Shown one piece after another: positions 22,501 through 33,989 of a stretch of 64,000 nucleotides of DNA. Origin of the DNA: Lunularia cruciata (taxonomy: Eukaryota; Streptophyta; Marchantiopsida; Lunulariales; Lunulariaceae); NCBI GenBank assembly GCA_948567375.1, contig OX419759.1, positions 1,155,303-1,219,302 on the forward strand, given 5' to 3'. The first letter of the stretch is position 1; each line of letters begins with the position of its first letter. A program made the position numbers and the translations under genes. Under the pieces are notes generated by a model, which was given only the letters and a program-made list of their open reading frames with translations, was not told the origin of the DNA and did not search any database.

Positions 22501-24072
22501 ATACGCGAGCAGCTGTATGAGGTACACCCTCTCTGACTTGTTTGTGCACGATAAAAGGATTACAGATGAAAATTGCGCACTATTGATTAAAAGGTGAACA
22601 GTTGGATTTTGATGGACGTAGTCTACTGTCCATTTCTTAGTGAGGAGATTCTGCCATCTTAAGAAATGATGGTACATATCGTTGTGTAGTGGGACTGGAT
22701 TCCAAAGCGTGGTATGCTCTGTGCTAGTACAGATTCACCGCCATTCTGTTTTGTGAAGTTAACACCTTGATCGATGTAAGGAATAAGACTTGTAGTTTCT
22801 CGTGTTGAAGATAGCCAAACAAAATATCGCCTCTGGACGAGAAACTCGGATTAGCAAGAAAGTAAGGCGAGAGAGTGGCGTAGACTTCACCCAACCAAGG
22901 TTAAGTTTCTTTGTACTTTCTCTGAACCGTTGGAAAACGTTTTGTATATGCTTATAGACCCGAACACCCAAAATATCTTAGTTGCAATTAAGATACCAGC
23001 TGAACAAACTTACTGGATCAGTAAGTACCTTTAATAATTTGCTGATTGCGTTCTTGATTTTCTGACGTTGTGCATGCAGTGCTATGGGTACCTTGGCCGT
23101 GAATTTAATGCGACGTCCGAACAGCAAAATCAGCATCGTGAGGTACTCCAGGACACTTAAAGGGACTTGGTTGTCTTTCCAGGACACTGAAAGGGAGGGG
23201 CACGATACTTTAGACAGACCTGAGAGCAAGAATATGAAGCAGCCAGGAAGAAGAAAGAGAACCATTTTGGCCTGTCGTCGTAACAGAAGCTGTCTAGTGC
23301 CAGACTTGAGAGGACCTTTTAACTGAAGATAGAAGTTGAGTAGATTGTAGTTTTCAGTCGGAGAAAAGGCCTACTGTCCCCATGATATGTCCCCGGTCGT
23401 GAGGGCTCCACGGTAATCATCAAAGTTTGATCATTCTTCTCAGCTGATTATGGACCATTGAAGTTTCCACTTGCCAAATGCTGGTATTGTTGGCAGTGTC
23501 AATTGCCAAGATAAGGAGAGTCGTCTGAAACAACAAGGGATTATCAATGTCATGACGGGGGAGGTGGATGGTACAATCCACTAGACTATTATACTGCCCA
23601 GCACATGATTCATGAAGTCTTACGAGGAGCGCGGGTGTTTTGCTTGGCTTTGCAGTTGAGGAACTAAGTTTCTCGAGATCCCATAAACAAATTTAGCTCT
23701 TACCTTCTATCGGGGAAGATACAGTTTATGCAACGAATTGCCCTCTATCTGGTTTGACCTAAAGTGAAGTGGTGTGTAACAGGAGGAAGAACGAGTGGGA
23801 GTTGTTCGAGCCTAATGTTGAAATCTTAAGTGATCGAGAGGTAGAAGCTATCGACGCTAGAGAAGAGCGGAATGCTCGGTAACTTTACATCAAGCTCTTT
23901 CTTTCTACGAAATTTGACACCTGCTGGCTTGGCTGTTCTAGAAATCGGGAACGGTTCAACTAGTAGATTCAATATTGAATTTTTTCTTCTTTGGTTCATC
24001 GATCTTTGCAGAATAAAGAAGCGCCAAGAGGAGAAAGAAGATGCGTACAGTAGTCGGTACCTCCGGGTTTAA
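19585..24072 (+). CDS. BSH: SNF5/BSH (SMARCB1-type) subunit of SWI/SNF chromatin remodellers
   Basis: Core subunit of SWI/SNF (BAF) ATP-dependent chromatin remodelling complexes in the nucleus. Exons on the + strand: 19585-19643, 20381-20469, 20755-20849, 21269-21340, 21623-21670, 21846-21929, 22483-22521, 22811-22899, 23080-23142, 23783-23878, 24012-24072. All introns are GT-AG, all phases fit, and the chain gives 264 codons plus TAA, close to the 240 residues I recall for Arabidopsis BSH. Family motifs in order: ENLIPMRLDVEFEG and KDAFTWN (SNF5 repeat 1), AKDLNL, QLAEFRSLE, LDLRVNNTVVHDQFLW and FARGLCKDLELEDPEVA (repeat 2), IALSIREQLYE, ASGRETRISKK, and the C-terminal EAIDAREERNAR. I see no lesion. 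The exact 3' border of the 22,811 exon was chosen because only this donor keeps the frame into the next exon. Confidence 0.93.
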
Positions 24073-27000
24073 GTAGGTTCTTGCATAGCCGAGATTGTTT
24101 GTACAGATTGGTTAGCTGCCCAGCCTGTCGACGAATGATCAAAACAGTAGACAGCCCGAGAATAGAATCAGGAAGATAGGGTATCCAGTATCAAATGGAT
24201 ATGTTGTCATTAGATCCAACTTGAAGTTAAGATCAAGCGAACATAACCTTATGGGGCACCAGTTTACCGAGGGTAGTGAAGTGTCTTCATAACAGAAGTA
24301 GAACATTTCTGAGCTAGGAAACGGGGAATAAAGCCCATGATATTTTTGACATTCTCTGTTAGAGTGGGTCGCATACGCCGACTGAATGATATAGTCCAGT
24401 CTCCCCAAATTCCCTTGGAAAGACGTTTTGAACATGGGTTGCAATTGATAATAGTAATATGGCCATTTTCCCAGAGGCCTGTATACCATAGTGTTGTTTG
24501 GGAGTCCTACTTGACTCCTGAATTCATATATACACTGTATACACTTCTGCTCTCATTTACCAATATACACTGTATACTTCACCTTCACCTTAATTCACTT
24601 CACCTCTGCTTTTCCCATTGACTCGTCCCCTTCCCATGCAGCGCTGCAGTTTTCTTGCTCCACTCGCGTATAACTAACGAACCTCTGCTTGACTCTTTCT
24701 CATTGTTGTGTCCTGGACTTTCTCTCTACTAATGAATGTTTGTGATTTCAGGGATCCATCAGGTATGTCTCAATTTATTCCCTCATCTTACTCATGTGGA
24801 TTCTTTTCTGTCTGGACTGATCCTCACTATGTGGCTAAGACTCCTGCACTGACTTATGTGCCTGCACTTTTGCTAGCCCTTGCTTTCCACACTTCCACTT
24901 CGGTTCTTTTTGACATTCCCGCTCTTTTTGAGCGGCACTTTAGGGGAGCAACCGAGTTTGCCTTGGCACTCATGAGTTTTCGAGCAGAAACTCGGTATGA
25001 GGGGTACTCACAATTGCTCAGCTACTTCGGCACTGCGTGAGGCACCGATGAAGTCGCAGGTGTTTTCATGAAGGTTTACTATGGCCATCTTCTGCTTCCC
25101 TTTGCTGTTTAGCGTCTCAGGACTCAAGCATCCATAGCGCTTGTTGCGATATACTTTATATCCTGTCCTTGTTCACTTCGCTCGCGTTACCCTGTTACAC
25201 TTCGACAGGTTTCTGCAGCCACACTATCCTATAGCTCTTACATTGTTCCACTCCTCCATTCCCCAGCTAGTTCCCTCTTTATTATTTATCCTTCGCTCTT
25301 TGCCTGATTCATAGGACCTCTGGTGTATACAGTCTTCCTACCAGACTACAGCCCACGTTTTTTATTTTTATTGTACACGCACTGCTTACTGGCAGTCTTT
25401 TACATAGTGTTACCTATTTCTCGCAGTCGTTTGCATAGAGTTCTCGATTTCATGGTGGTTTACTAGTCTGTTAGCCATATGTTATTGTCAATTTGTTTCA
25501 ATTATGCGTTTGCTTCAAGTTACATTCGATGCATTCTACATTGTGGATTTCTCACTATACTAGCATTGTGAATCAAGTACATCTTGCTTACCGATCATTT
25601 ACACACTTAAATGAGTTCTGGATAACCCGTTCCCAGAACGGCTTCTGTTCTCGTATACCAATATGTCGAGGAACCGGTATCGTCCTCATGGACTGTTTAC
25701 TACTCCACAGACGCAGGGAACCTGGGTCTGTGCTTCATCCCCTCAAGCATTCGATATGGTCTGCTCGTAAATCTAAGGTGGCCCCGAGTACAGCAGACTC
25801 AACACCCAATTGTGATCAAGCTGTGATTGAACTATTCTGCAAGTGCTTCGGGAGCTTGTCACGTGATTCCAGCTAAGCGTAACACAGTCATTTGTCAACT
25901 ACACATGGCAGTGTACGCAAGTGGATATTTTGAGCCACAGTCGAATTTTTTGACATCGCAACCACCAATAGGACAATGTCTTGCTGATGATAACGTGTGA
26001 ATATCAAAGTTTATTCTAATCACAATATCGTCATCGGGTAACCTCGTTGACGACATGGTGACGTCCAGGAATGAAACATGAGTCGATCGAACATGGCTCA
26101 TCACACGGCATTGGACATGCAAGGTACTTCAGTATCTCGAAGAAGGTGAGGACTCCTGTGCAATGACGAAACGTCGAAGACGCGCGCGTGAATCATACTG
26201 ACGTCCAGGGACGCTTTCACAGAAGGTGGAATAGATCAGCGTTTGCGAGGTGACTTTAGGTGGGTTCAATAGCAGTACTTCACCTCTCGATGCTATAAGC
26301 CTTATATGAGTACATCGAGCATGTCGAACAGCATTGCTATGTCTATGTTTAGCCGTAGACGAGAAAGATAAGTTCACCTGTAAATCCAGCCAAAGTCTGT
26401 GCTTTACAAGTGCTGACTTTCACAGAAGGTGGAATAGATCTGCGTTTGCGAGGTGACTCTGGGTGGGTTCAATAGTAGTACTTCACCTCTTGATGCTGTA
26501 AGCTTTACATGCAAATGTGTATAAGTACATCAAGCCCTGTCCAACATTATTGCTATGTCTATGTTTAGCCGCGGACGAGAAAGATAAGTTCACTTGTAAA
26601 TCGAGCATAAGTTTGTGCTTTACAATCGTTGAAGCCGGATAGAAACATGCTCCGTGTGTGAATTCAATCTTCATAAAGACATTCATTCTGTCAGTTCCTC
26701 TTTTTATGCGCCATTCTTTTCCACTGTGCAGTTTCTCCTGGAAGCAGTAAGTACCTTACCATCTTCTGACGAGAGGAGTAACACTCTTTTACAACTTTAG
26801 TCAGTGAGAAGATACGCACATGGTTCGTCGTATATCGTTATCCACCTGATTACATTCAAAATAGCAATCCCCAGTTCTTCCCATCTATCATTCTCACTTC
26901 CCCTACAGAATCCTGAGTAGAGTGTTTGCCTGCCTGCGTATAAGAGCTACGAAATGCATTTCACCCATCTCAAATGTAGCTAGCTACAAGATATGTAAGT

Positions 27001-28300
27001 AGTATCGATAAGCTGGAAAATCGTTGGTACGCATCCCGAACTAAGTGCTCAATATGTCTGACGGGGACCTTCACAACAGCAGGAGTTTAAAGTATACGTG
27101 AGCTCTAGAATTCATTACGCTCTTCAGCCCAATTATGTATCGTGTGAGATAGTTGACTCAATCAAAACAGTTAAGCAGAATATTCATGGTCTACGGCCTA
27201 GACCCCAATTTATTTTAAACTATATCGGATCAACATACACTACATACACTGTCCGCGGGTTTCCAGCCTAACAGGATTGGGGTTCGTTTGGAAGTTCAAA
27301 TGTGGATCGAGCCAATTAATAATCTGGGTGTCGTTCTGCAACATGCTGCTTAGCCTTGGATGGAGAATATAGCCTGGAGTACGCGGATGCCCATATACTT
27401 GAATCTCGTGGAGATTCGAGTTGCTTTGCGCCATATTCGGTCAGCTTTTTCTAGATCTTACTGCGATTTGGCTCGAGGATTTCTTTCGACTAAAAGTGGA
27501 AGTAACAAGAGGGTAAAGCGCTTTCTTTTATTGACAGAGATGAGGTTCCACAGCTACCCGGTTGTCTGACATGAGCACACATTCCAGTTTTACTGGGGTC
27601 GGGTATATCTCCTTTCCTCCTCCGTGTCGTGGATAGATTTCTAATCTCTGAAGATCTTCATATGGTAGAGAAACAAGGTGTTGCATCTTGCATCGATGGT
27701 ACTTCACGTGAGATACCACCATTCTGATGTATAACTGCACATGTGCAAGTGGCCGACGTTACCGAGTGAATGGCCAAGACACTTGCGGAATGCCTCGAGC
27801 CAACTGTGTCCGAAATAGCACGTGTAAATCATTGGGTATATGTTCCATTGCAGACTCTTGATGATCCTACTTTGTAAAGCTCTCTTGACTTCCAGTTGAA
27901 AGTGACAAAGTATCTAAGCGAATAATTTGCAACCGGTTGACAAGTATTTGACAATTGAACCATATGTGTCAATTTGACTTCAAGCTCTCTCCTTGAACGG
28001 ATTTGTCAACATGCAGTTATAACAACTCCTCCATGATTTAACTTGGAGGTTGTGAGACATCATAGAGCATATCAAAAGTTTAATGCGAGGTGAATCGTTT
28101 GTGATGATGCTTAGATTGGAGCTGAGGTGCCCACAATGTCGATTTAAATATTGATACAAGCGACAGTCTGACTTCTCATTAATTCAGGTAACGTGTTCCT
28201 CTAAGGGTGGAGGTAACAATCGTTGCTTTCGTTGGAACATTTGGGATTAAATATTTCTAGAACGAAAAGCTAGAACTCTTTTCCTTTTTCTCCTCAAATC
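24073..28300. other. Intergenic, no recognisable gene
   Basis: Many short open frames but none with a recognisable domain or convincing splice structure. A 110-residue frame at 24,708-25,040 (+) is the longest near the SNF5 gene and looks like chance. Two copies of ATACACTGTATAC lie near 24,530 and 24,560. The main structure is the imperfect tandem duplication at 26,214-26,632. Confidence 0.4.
26214..26632. repeat. Imperfect tandem duplication, about 203-216 bp units
   Basis: Unit 1 (26,214-26,416) and unit 2 (26,417-26,632) both begin CTTTCACAGAAGGTGGAATA and run in parallel to a GTGCTTTACAA segment. They differ by scattered substitutions and a small indel near 26,510. No protein is shared by the two units. 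Confidence 0.9.
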
Positions 28301-30309
28301 GGGATGTAAGGATGACCGCGTAGAAAAAATGAAGGAGGGAAAAAATGAAGGAGGGGAAGACCCCATCAACCCGGACAAGGGAGAGATGAAAAAGGTAAAA
28401 TGGGGCTAAGGTCCAATAGAGTCTATATGAGAAATCTGCCCCACTGCACCTAAGATATCCGATCTAGCAAGTCGTGTGATCTACAAACAAACAAACAACG
28501 GGTGCATCCGAAGAAACATCACCTAGAGTAATTGCTCTCTTATGCATTGTACCAACCACTGTACTTTGTAGAGCAATGGACACATGCTGTCTAAAATATG
28601 CTACAAAGTATGAGAGTGAGAGTGATACCCCTGGCTCCCAACATGATAAGTTCTAGTGCACTCTCTAATAAATGTGTCAAATGTTGTGTCCAACGCTCCA
28701 TATAACTCCAAGGCTAGAGGAACAAAGAGGTGACCTCGCTGCATGCCCCTATACTTGGAGACCTTACGACCTGCTGTTGCACTTGCCGCCCATCCAAGAG
28801 GATGTGTAATCACTCTCTCCAAAACTGTATCTCATGTAGGGTTGGTAACCACGACATCAGCTATTGTCACTTGATCATCTCGAACCAAGTATAAGTCTAC
28901 TCTAACACATGTTGTCTACAAAGCATACGAACACTCCCTCCAAGCCAAGTATCCACTCTCTCGTGCCATAGCAAACACTATGTCCCTAATAGCATCATGG
29001 GTAGCTATCCTCTGTCCTCCAAAAGGACACCATGTCATATGGACCGTTGTTGCATCTAGTGTAAAACCACACTCACAAGTAAGTAATGAAGATGCAAATG
29101 GGTGGACCCAACCTAGGTGAAACCTCATTGCTATAGAGAAAGTAGCTAGTGCGAGTCGGAATGCCTAATGCACGGTCGAGCTAAGATCCAAGATCCGTCT
29201 TGGCTCTTGCCGTAGCAAGAGCAAAGACGTTCTCTAGTAACTTGAGGAATGTTCAACTAAGAGAGAATGTAGAGTATGTTCACACTGTCACTCCATCAAG
29301 GAAGACTGTAAACCTCTTGTCCACTCTGACGAATAGTGAAGCAAAAGATGGAAAGTCCTCTCGTGCATGTCGGGATAAACTATCTCTCGTTTGCCCCGCA
29401 ATAACATCTAGAGAGAAAAGGATCCATACTCCACCTCTATCACATAAGTCTCCAAGACCGGCCATCAACAATCACAAAACAAGATGAAAGTAGGGGTGCA
29501 AAGAGAGCACAACTACCCAAAAATGCTATAGGTGCAATCTCCTCCATAGATAGCAAGCCAACCTTTCCACACGAGATTGACAAAGTCATCTGTCTACGTG
29601 CCAAATCCCTTGTCACACACTCAAATGTCTATGGTCCAATAATATCACCAAGACTCCCATAATCTTCCTATCAAAGGCTACGTGATAGGAAGGACAAACT
29701 TTACGGATGAGGTAGGACGATCTACGAGCAATGTTAGAGGAGAGTATACCAAATGCCACCTACGGATCTCCTAGTAATGGAAAGTCATCCACATGGAAAA
29801 CATCCTTTGCAAGGGTAACATCTAAAAAGCGTGATAAAATCCTCGAATCCTATTGGCACTCCAAGAGCATATAATCCATCTATAGATGCGATACACTCTT
29901 CTAGAAGCTCAAGGTGAGGAGGAATACCTAAAGTGGACCATGCTCTACACTTTGACACCTTGACTCTCAAGTCTATTAGATATAACTCGATAATCAAGTG
30001 GTCAAAGGACTATCTAATTTAATATATAGAGCCTATGATATGGGTATCATTTGCCAAGCATTGAAATACACAACATGACATGACAAAAGTAATAGATAAG
30101 AGAGTTCAAAAATAAACCATGGCAAATAAAACTCCCACTAAAAGATCTCCCATATGTGTATCCGCAGGTGATTCCAAGATGGAGACTCCCCGTGTGAACA
30201 ACCGCGCTCACAGTAAAAGGAAATCGAAGAACCATCACAGAATTACACAAAAGGAATAAGATTCATAAATGATCCATCCACTTCCCTAAGCTCTCTAAAA
30301 ATAGATGCA
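28301..30309 (-). mobile_element. LINE copy 1, restriction-like-endonuclease type, 5' truncated and decayed
   Basis: Non-LTR retrotransposon fragment on the - strand, colinear with the better copy at 52.5-55.7 kb. Its 3' end lies at 28,301. It retains the C-terminal endonuclease region (SKYRGMQRGHLFVPLALEL at 28,760-28,700), a CCHC-like cluster (CECGFTLDATTVHMTWC, about 29,075-29,020) and the segment downstream of the RT (GIPPHLELLEECIASIDGLY, about 29,925-29,865). Similarity stops at about 30,306, so the RT core is mostly absent. Flanks show an 8-bp direct repeat CTCAAATC (28,293-28,300 and 30,310-30,317), a plausible target duplication. Stops and frameshifts are numerous. Confidence 0.8.
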
Positions 30310-31692
30310 CTCAAATCTACAGTTAAACTTCTTCCCAATGCATTTTGGTAGCATTTCCGTAACCTCTAACATGAGTTTGTCGCGCGTAAGTGGTTCTCGA
30401 GTTAAAATCCATATTGACTCGGAGAAATACACAGGGGAAAGTGTCATCATTGCCACCGAACACAGTCAATTTGGCAGAGAAACGTCCTACGGCTTAATCC
30501 CTCACGTCAATCGAGCTGAAAGGGAATCGAGGTCAGTACACATGCTACTACAATACTGTTCGCGACCCACCACACATCAATGTGAGGCCCCGAGATTTAA
30601 CTTCACTCCTACAAGGCACGGACAAGCACTGCAAAAAGCCGATGGACCACGATCAAGTCGCAGTACCTGAAATGAACCTAACACACCAGGCCGCCTGTCC
30701 TAGAACACAGATCAACCTTAGGCATTGAACTAGCATTGCCCTCCGAGCTCTTTCGATCTATCTCCGTGAGGTACAGTGGTGGATATCAATTAATGGGCAG
30801 GCTCGTAATTCGGTACAGCAATGCTCATGTGTCATGTTACGACACTCCGATTTCAAGAACCAAGTGACGCAGTCAAAACCCCTGGGGCTTTCGTCAAAGC
30901 ATTATGACAGAAGCATGAGGCCCATACAAATGGATGAGAGGTGTCACTATTCAGTCGGGAAATAGAAGAAGAAGACCGGGATTCAATACAGTACAGTAAA
31001 GCTGCGTTGTTTTCGTCCTTTTTCAAGAGAAAGAAAATCCCCAATGTGTCCTATGCAGCCCCATGCTATTCACGTGATATGACTGCTCATCCCAGACTTC
31101 AACCATTCTATTGGGCCGACTAACTTGCGTTATGGTCAGTCCGTTCTAATATAAACGAGAGCTACTTTCCAGTACTTGACCATCCGCTTTCTACACAGAT
31201 GTTCTTATTCACGAAAGGAGATTAACTTTCTACTTTCTCGTCTTTTCACTTTTTGTACACGACTTAGATACTCCATCGTCGGTTGGAAGATTATCGATGA
31301 GTAACTTCACCACTTTCTTGTTCGATTGTGGGGAGCAGAGCTCAAGACACAAGCTTAGTGGAATTCCATTTCGTGTTCATGAGCATGCATAAATTGCGAA
31401 GATAACACACCAAAAACTAACGACGTTACCTGCAACTGCAACTCGTAAAAGGTTTTATGATCACACTAACACTCGTTACGGTGATTTGTTCATGTGCCTT
31501 GAGTCAAGACCTTCTCAAGCTTTAGTGTGTAAGTCTCGAAGGATTTTATTCAATGTTTACATTCCAAACTCAGATTTCATGCTTCTTGACATGGTGTGAT
31601 CAGATAAAAATATTCAAATGTTATGTCTCTTGATTGAGGACTCTATCACTCCAAGCGAACCTAAGCATCGAAATCTTCGCCGTGTGTGAAAA

Positions 31693-31723
31693 CTGCACCT
31701 GGCTCCTTGAGAGCCAGGTGCAG
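31693..31723. repeat. Perfect 13-bp inverted repeat (hairpin)
   Basis: Arms CTGCACCTGGCTC (31,693-31,705) and GAGCCAGGTGCAG (31,711-31,723) are exact reverse complements with a 5-base loop CTTGA. The stem is GC-rich and isolated from any gene. Confidence 0.9.
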
Positions 31724-32627
31724 TATAAAAGTATCTCTTGCTTGAATTTGGATAGTCGATACCTCTATATGTGGTCTGGTCGATATCGTGCATACGGATG
31801 AGCTCAACTCCGCTACATTCATGCTCTCTTTTCTGAGCTGAGGGACCATAATTCCATAGGTTCCAACCAGGGAAACATCCACCCACTTCCCATGGTGAGA
31901 TTATAATCAGATTAATATGAATCCGTGTTAATATGTCTTCTAGATATCTGGCCGACGAGATAGAACATGCTGCCTTTCGTTAGTTACTGTAATTTGCTTT
32001 TAGGACCTAGTACTTTCTCTTCTTGGCGATGGTGGTTTTATGTGCTCAACGTGCCAAGTACTCTGACACCTGAAGATCCTGATCATTTGCATTGTCTACG
32101 CCTAAGAAAAGTATGCATAGGCCCCTCAAATCACACCGCGAAAACTTCTAGGAAATGGCCAAGGTGTAAATCTGTTTATGCATGGTTCTTGTCCTGCATG
32201 ACTACTAAAAGACTGCTATCCTTTATTGACGCCATCATTAGCCATCAGCTTAATATTCGTTCTACACTTTTTCTAAAATAGAGACTGTAGCATAATATAC
32301 GAAGGGGTCGAAATCAAGACCTTGCACTTTGATGCTGAACTGAGAATTTAGAAAGTCAATTTGCTGAAATAGTATGGTTTTTCCTGAGTCTTTGCAATTT
32401 CCAAACACAAATAGTCGAGCATTTCCGTTCCAAATACTGTACAACACTGCCATGAGGAACAACGATAACTTATCAATAAATCCTGAAGCTCTTTCAAGTA
32501 ACTCAAACTTCTGAAATTCTAACCTTTGAGATGGATTTACTTACACTTATGGAGAATTTTCAAAACTTACGAGAATGCGTGGAGAATCCTGTAGGTCCTT
32601 AGACTAAACGCCCAAGTATATTTCACA

Positions 32628-32706
32628 GTTTCTCATGTTTTATCCTTGTACATGCGGGTGTCTTCCCATCCTTCTTGTTATCCTACGCGGTCGCCTATTT
32701 CCTGTT
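32628..32706 (+). mobile_element. LINE 3'-tail fragment
   Basis: Contains the terminal part of the LINE tail (TTATCCTTGTAC, CTTCCCATCCTTCTTGTTAT, CTACGCGGTCGCC), closest to the copy at 36.5 kb. No clean target duplication was found; TTCACAGTTTCTCA on the left resembles TTCAAAATTCTCA on the right only weakly. Confidence 0.6.
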
Positions 32707-33437
32707 TCAAAATTCTCACAATCAGCTTTCAAGAATTTAACGCGCTCACATGCTCGTAAGCTCCCAGGGTCTCACATCATGTTCTTTCCGTAGAGTAGCT
32801 GGTTCCAGGCCACCGTTGTTGTCCAGTGTTCCAGCATCCAAATGTAGCAAGTCCAACTGACACAATTGGAATCCAACCTTCCGTAGTAAATTCAAGCGAA
32901 TATACATACAGGAGCCTACCCATACGATGTGAAACACATAGGCTATTAGAATATTAGAGAAGCAACCGAGTATTTCACCTTTCACAGCAGAATACATAAG
33001 TGTTTGCGACCATTGTAGACCACAAGCAGGCACGCAATTGGTACAGAACTGGAGAAGGTCCCTTTCTAGTCCCTTTACAGCGCAGGTCCACACGGAATCG
33101 AATCTTCGCTTCGTCAACGTCTGCTGTCGCTTGTCTTCTGCCACCAAATTCATCAACAAGGGATTACAGTATCGAACAGCCAAGTGTACTGCTGTGGTGG
33201 GAACGTTCTTTTGTCTACATTAACCGCGCGCTCGTCAAAGGAGCCCATTTATGTATGAACCAAATACTGAATCTCACTGTGTCTGTTTGGATGAAGATTA
33301 CAAATTTAATATTGGGTAACTAACAATGAAAATCGATGACTATTTGGGAAATGTCTCTGAATAATTGTCCAAGAATAGATCAGACTAATGGACCACAAAT
33401 CTTTTCTGGCCTAGAGCCTTTACGTCCTTGGGTACCC

Positions 33438-33754
33438 TTAACTTTGTGGTCGGGCATATTTCTCATATCCATATTATTGGGGTTTAGCCTCATATTCTCT
33501 CTTTTGTTTTTCCCTTTGTACGACTTGATGGTCTCCCATCCTTGGTGTTTTCCTTGGCCAGGGCAGATGTCTCAGATCAATATTATTAGGGTCTAACCCC
33601 ATTTTACCTCTTTTGTCTTTCTCTTGTATGGTTTGATTGCATCTCGATATTATTGCGGCTTAACCCCATTGTACCTCTTTTGTTTTTGTCATTCTCTTTC
33701 ATGGTCGGATGGGGTCTTCCATCCTTCAGGTGGTCTACGTGATTGTCTTTCTCT
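33438..33754 (+). mobile_element. Three tandem LINE 3'-tail units inside one target duplication
   Basis: Three head-to-tail units of the tail, starting near 33,459, 33,568 and 33,645. Each carries the ATTATTGGGGTTTAGCC-type start and a CTCTTTTGT...CTTG(T/A)ATGG body; the middle one is truncated and only the last has the terminal CTACGTGATTGTC. The whole 317-bp block is bounded by a perfect 11-bp direct repeat CTTGGGTACCC (33,427-33,437 and 33,755-33,765), implying insertion as one multimeric unit. Confidence 0.75.
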
Positions 33755-33884
33755 CTTGGGTACCCATGTTGGGTAATTTTTATTTTAACTTATATGCGTA
33801 AAATTTAATTTAATTTAATTTCATGAGCTTGAATAAAGCTACCGGGAAGTACTTTCGTCTATAATCAGACCCTGGGACTGATTA

Positions 33885-33965
33885 TTAGCAAGGTTACATA
33901 GGCTGATTATGGATAAGGTTACACAAGTCCCTTGGAACTGATGATGGATAAGGTTACATGGACTT
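33885..33965. repeat. Short degenerate repeats with AAGGTTACA core
   Basis: AAGGTTACA occurs three times (near 33,890, 33,916 and 33,950) within partly similar units containing CTGATTATGGATAAGG-type sequence. It lies just 3' of the copia remnant on the same strand and may be part of its LTR. Confidence 0.5.
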
Positions 33966-33989
33966 TTAGAACCGATCACTGACAAAGTC

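Larger units (their letters stand above)
30318..33437. other. Intergenic, mostly unassigned
   Basis: No recognisable gene. A 145-residue open frame at 33,183-32,746 (-) is unusually long for this AT-rich context (MAVRYCNPLLMNLVAEDKR start) but shows no domain I know and no splice context. A perfect 13-bp hairpin lies at 31,693-31,723 and a LINE-tail fragment at about 32,628-32,706. Confidence 0.35.

Noticed and set aside
22415-22597. 60-residue open frame as a separate gene
   Set aside because: It overlaps the 39-base SNF5 exon at 22,483-22,521 in another frame; the SNF5 reading has conserved residues and splice sites.
24708-25040. 110-residue + strand frame after the SNF5 gene
   Set aside because: No recognisable domain, no neighbouring exon, and composition like surrounding noncoding DNA.
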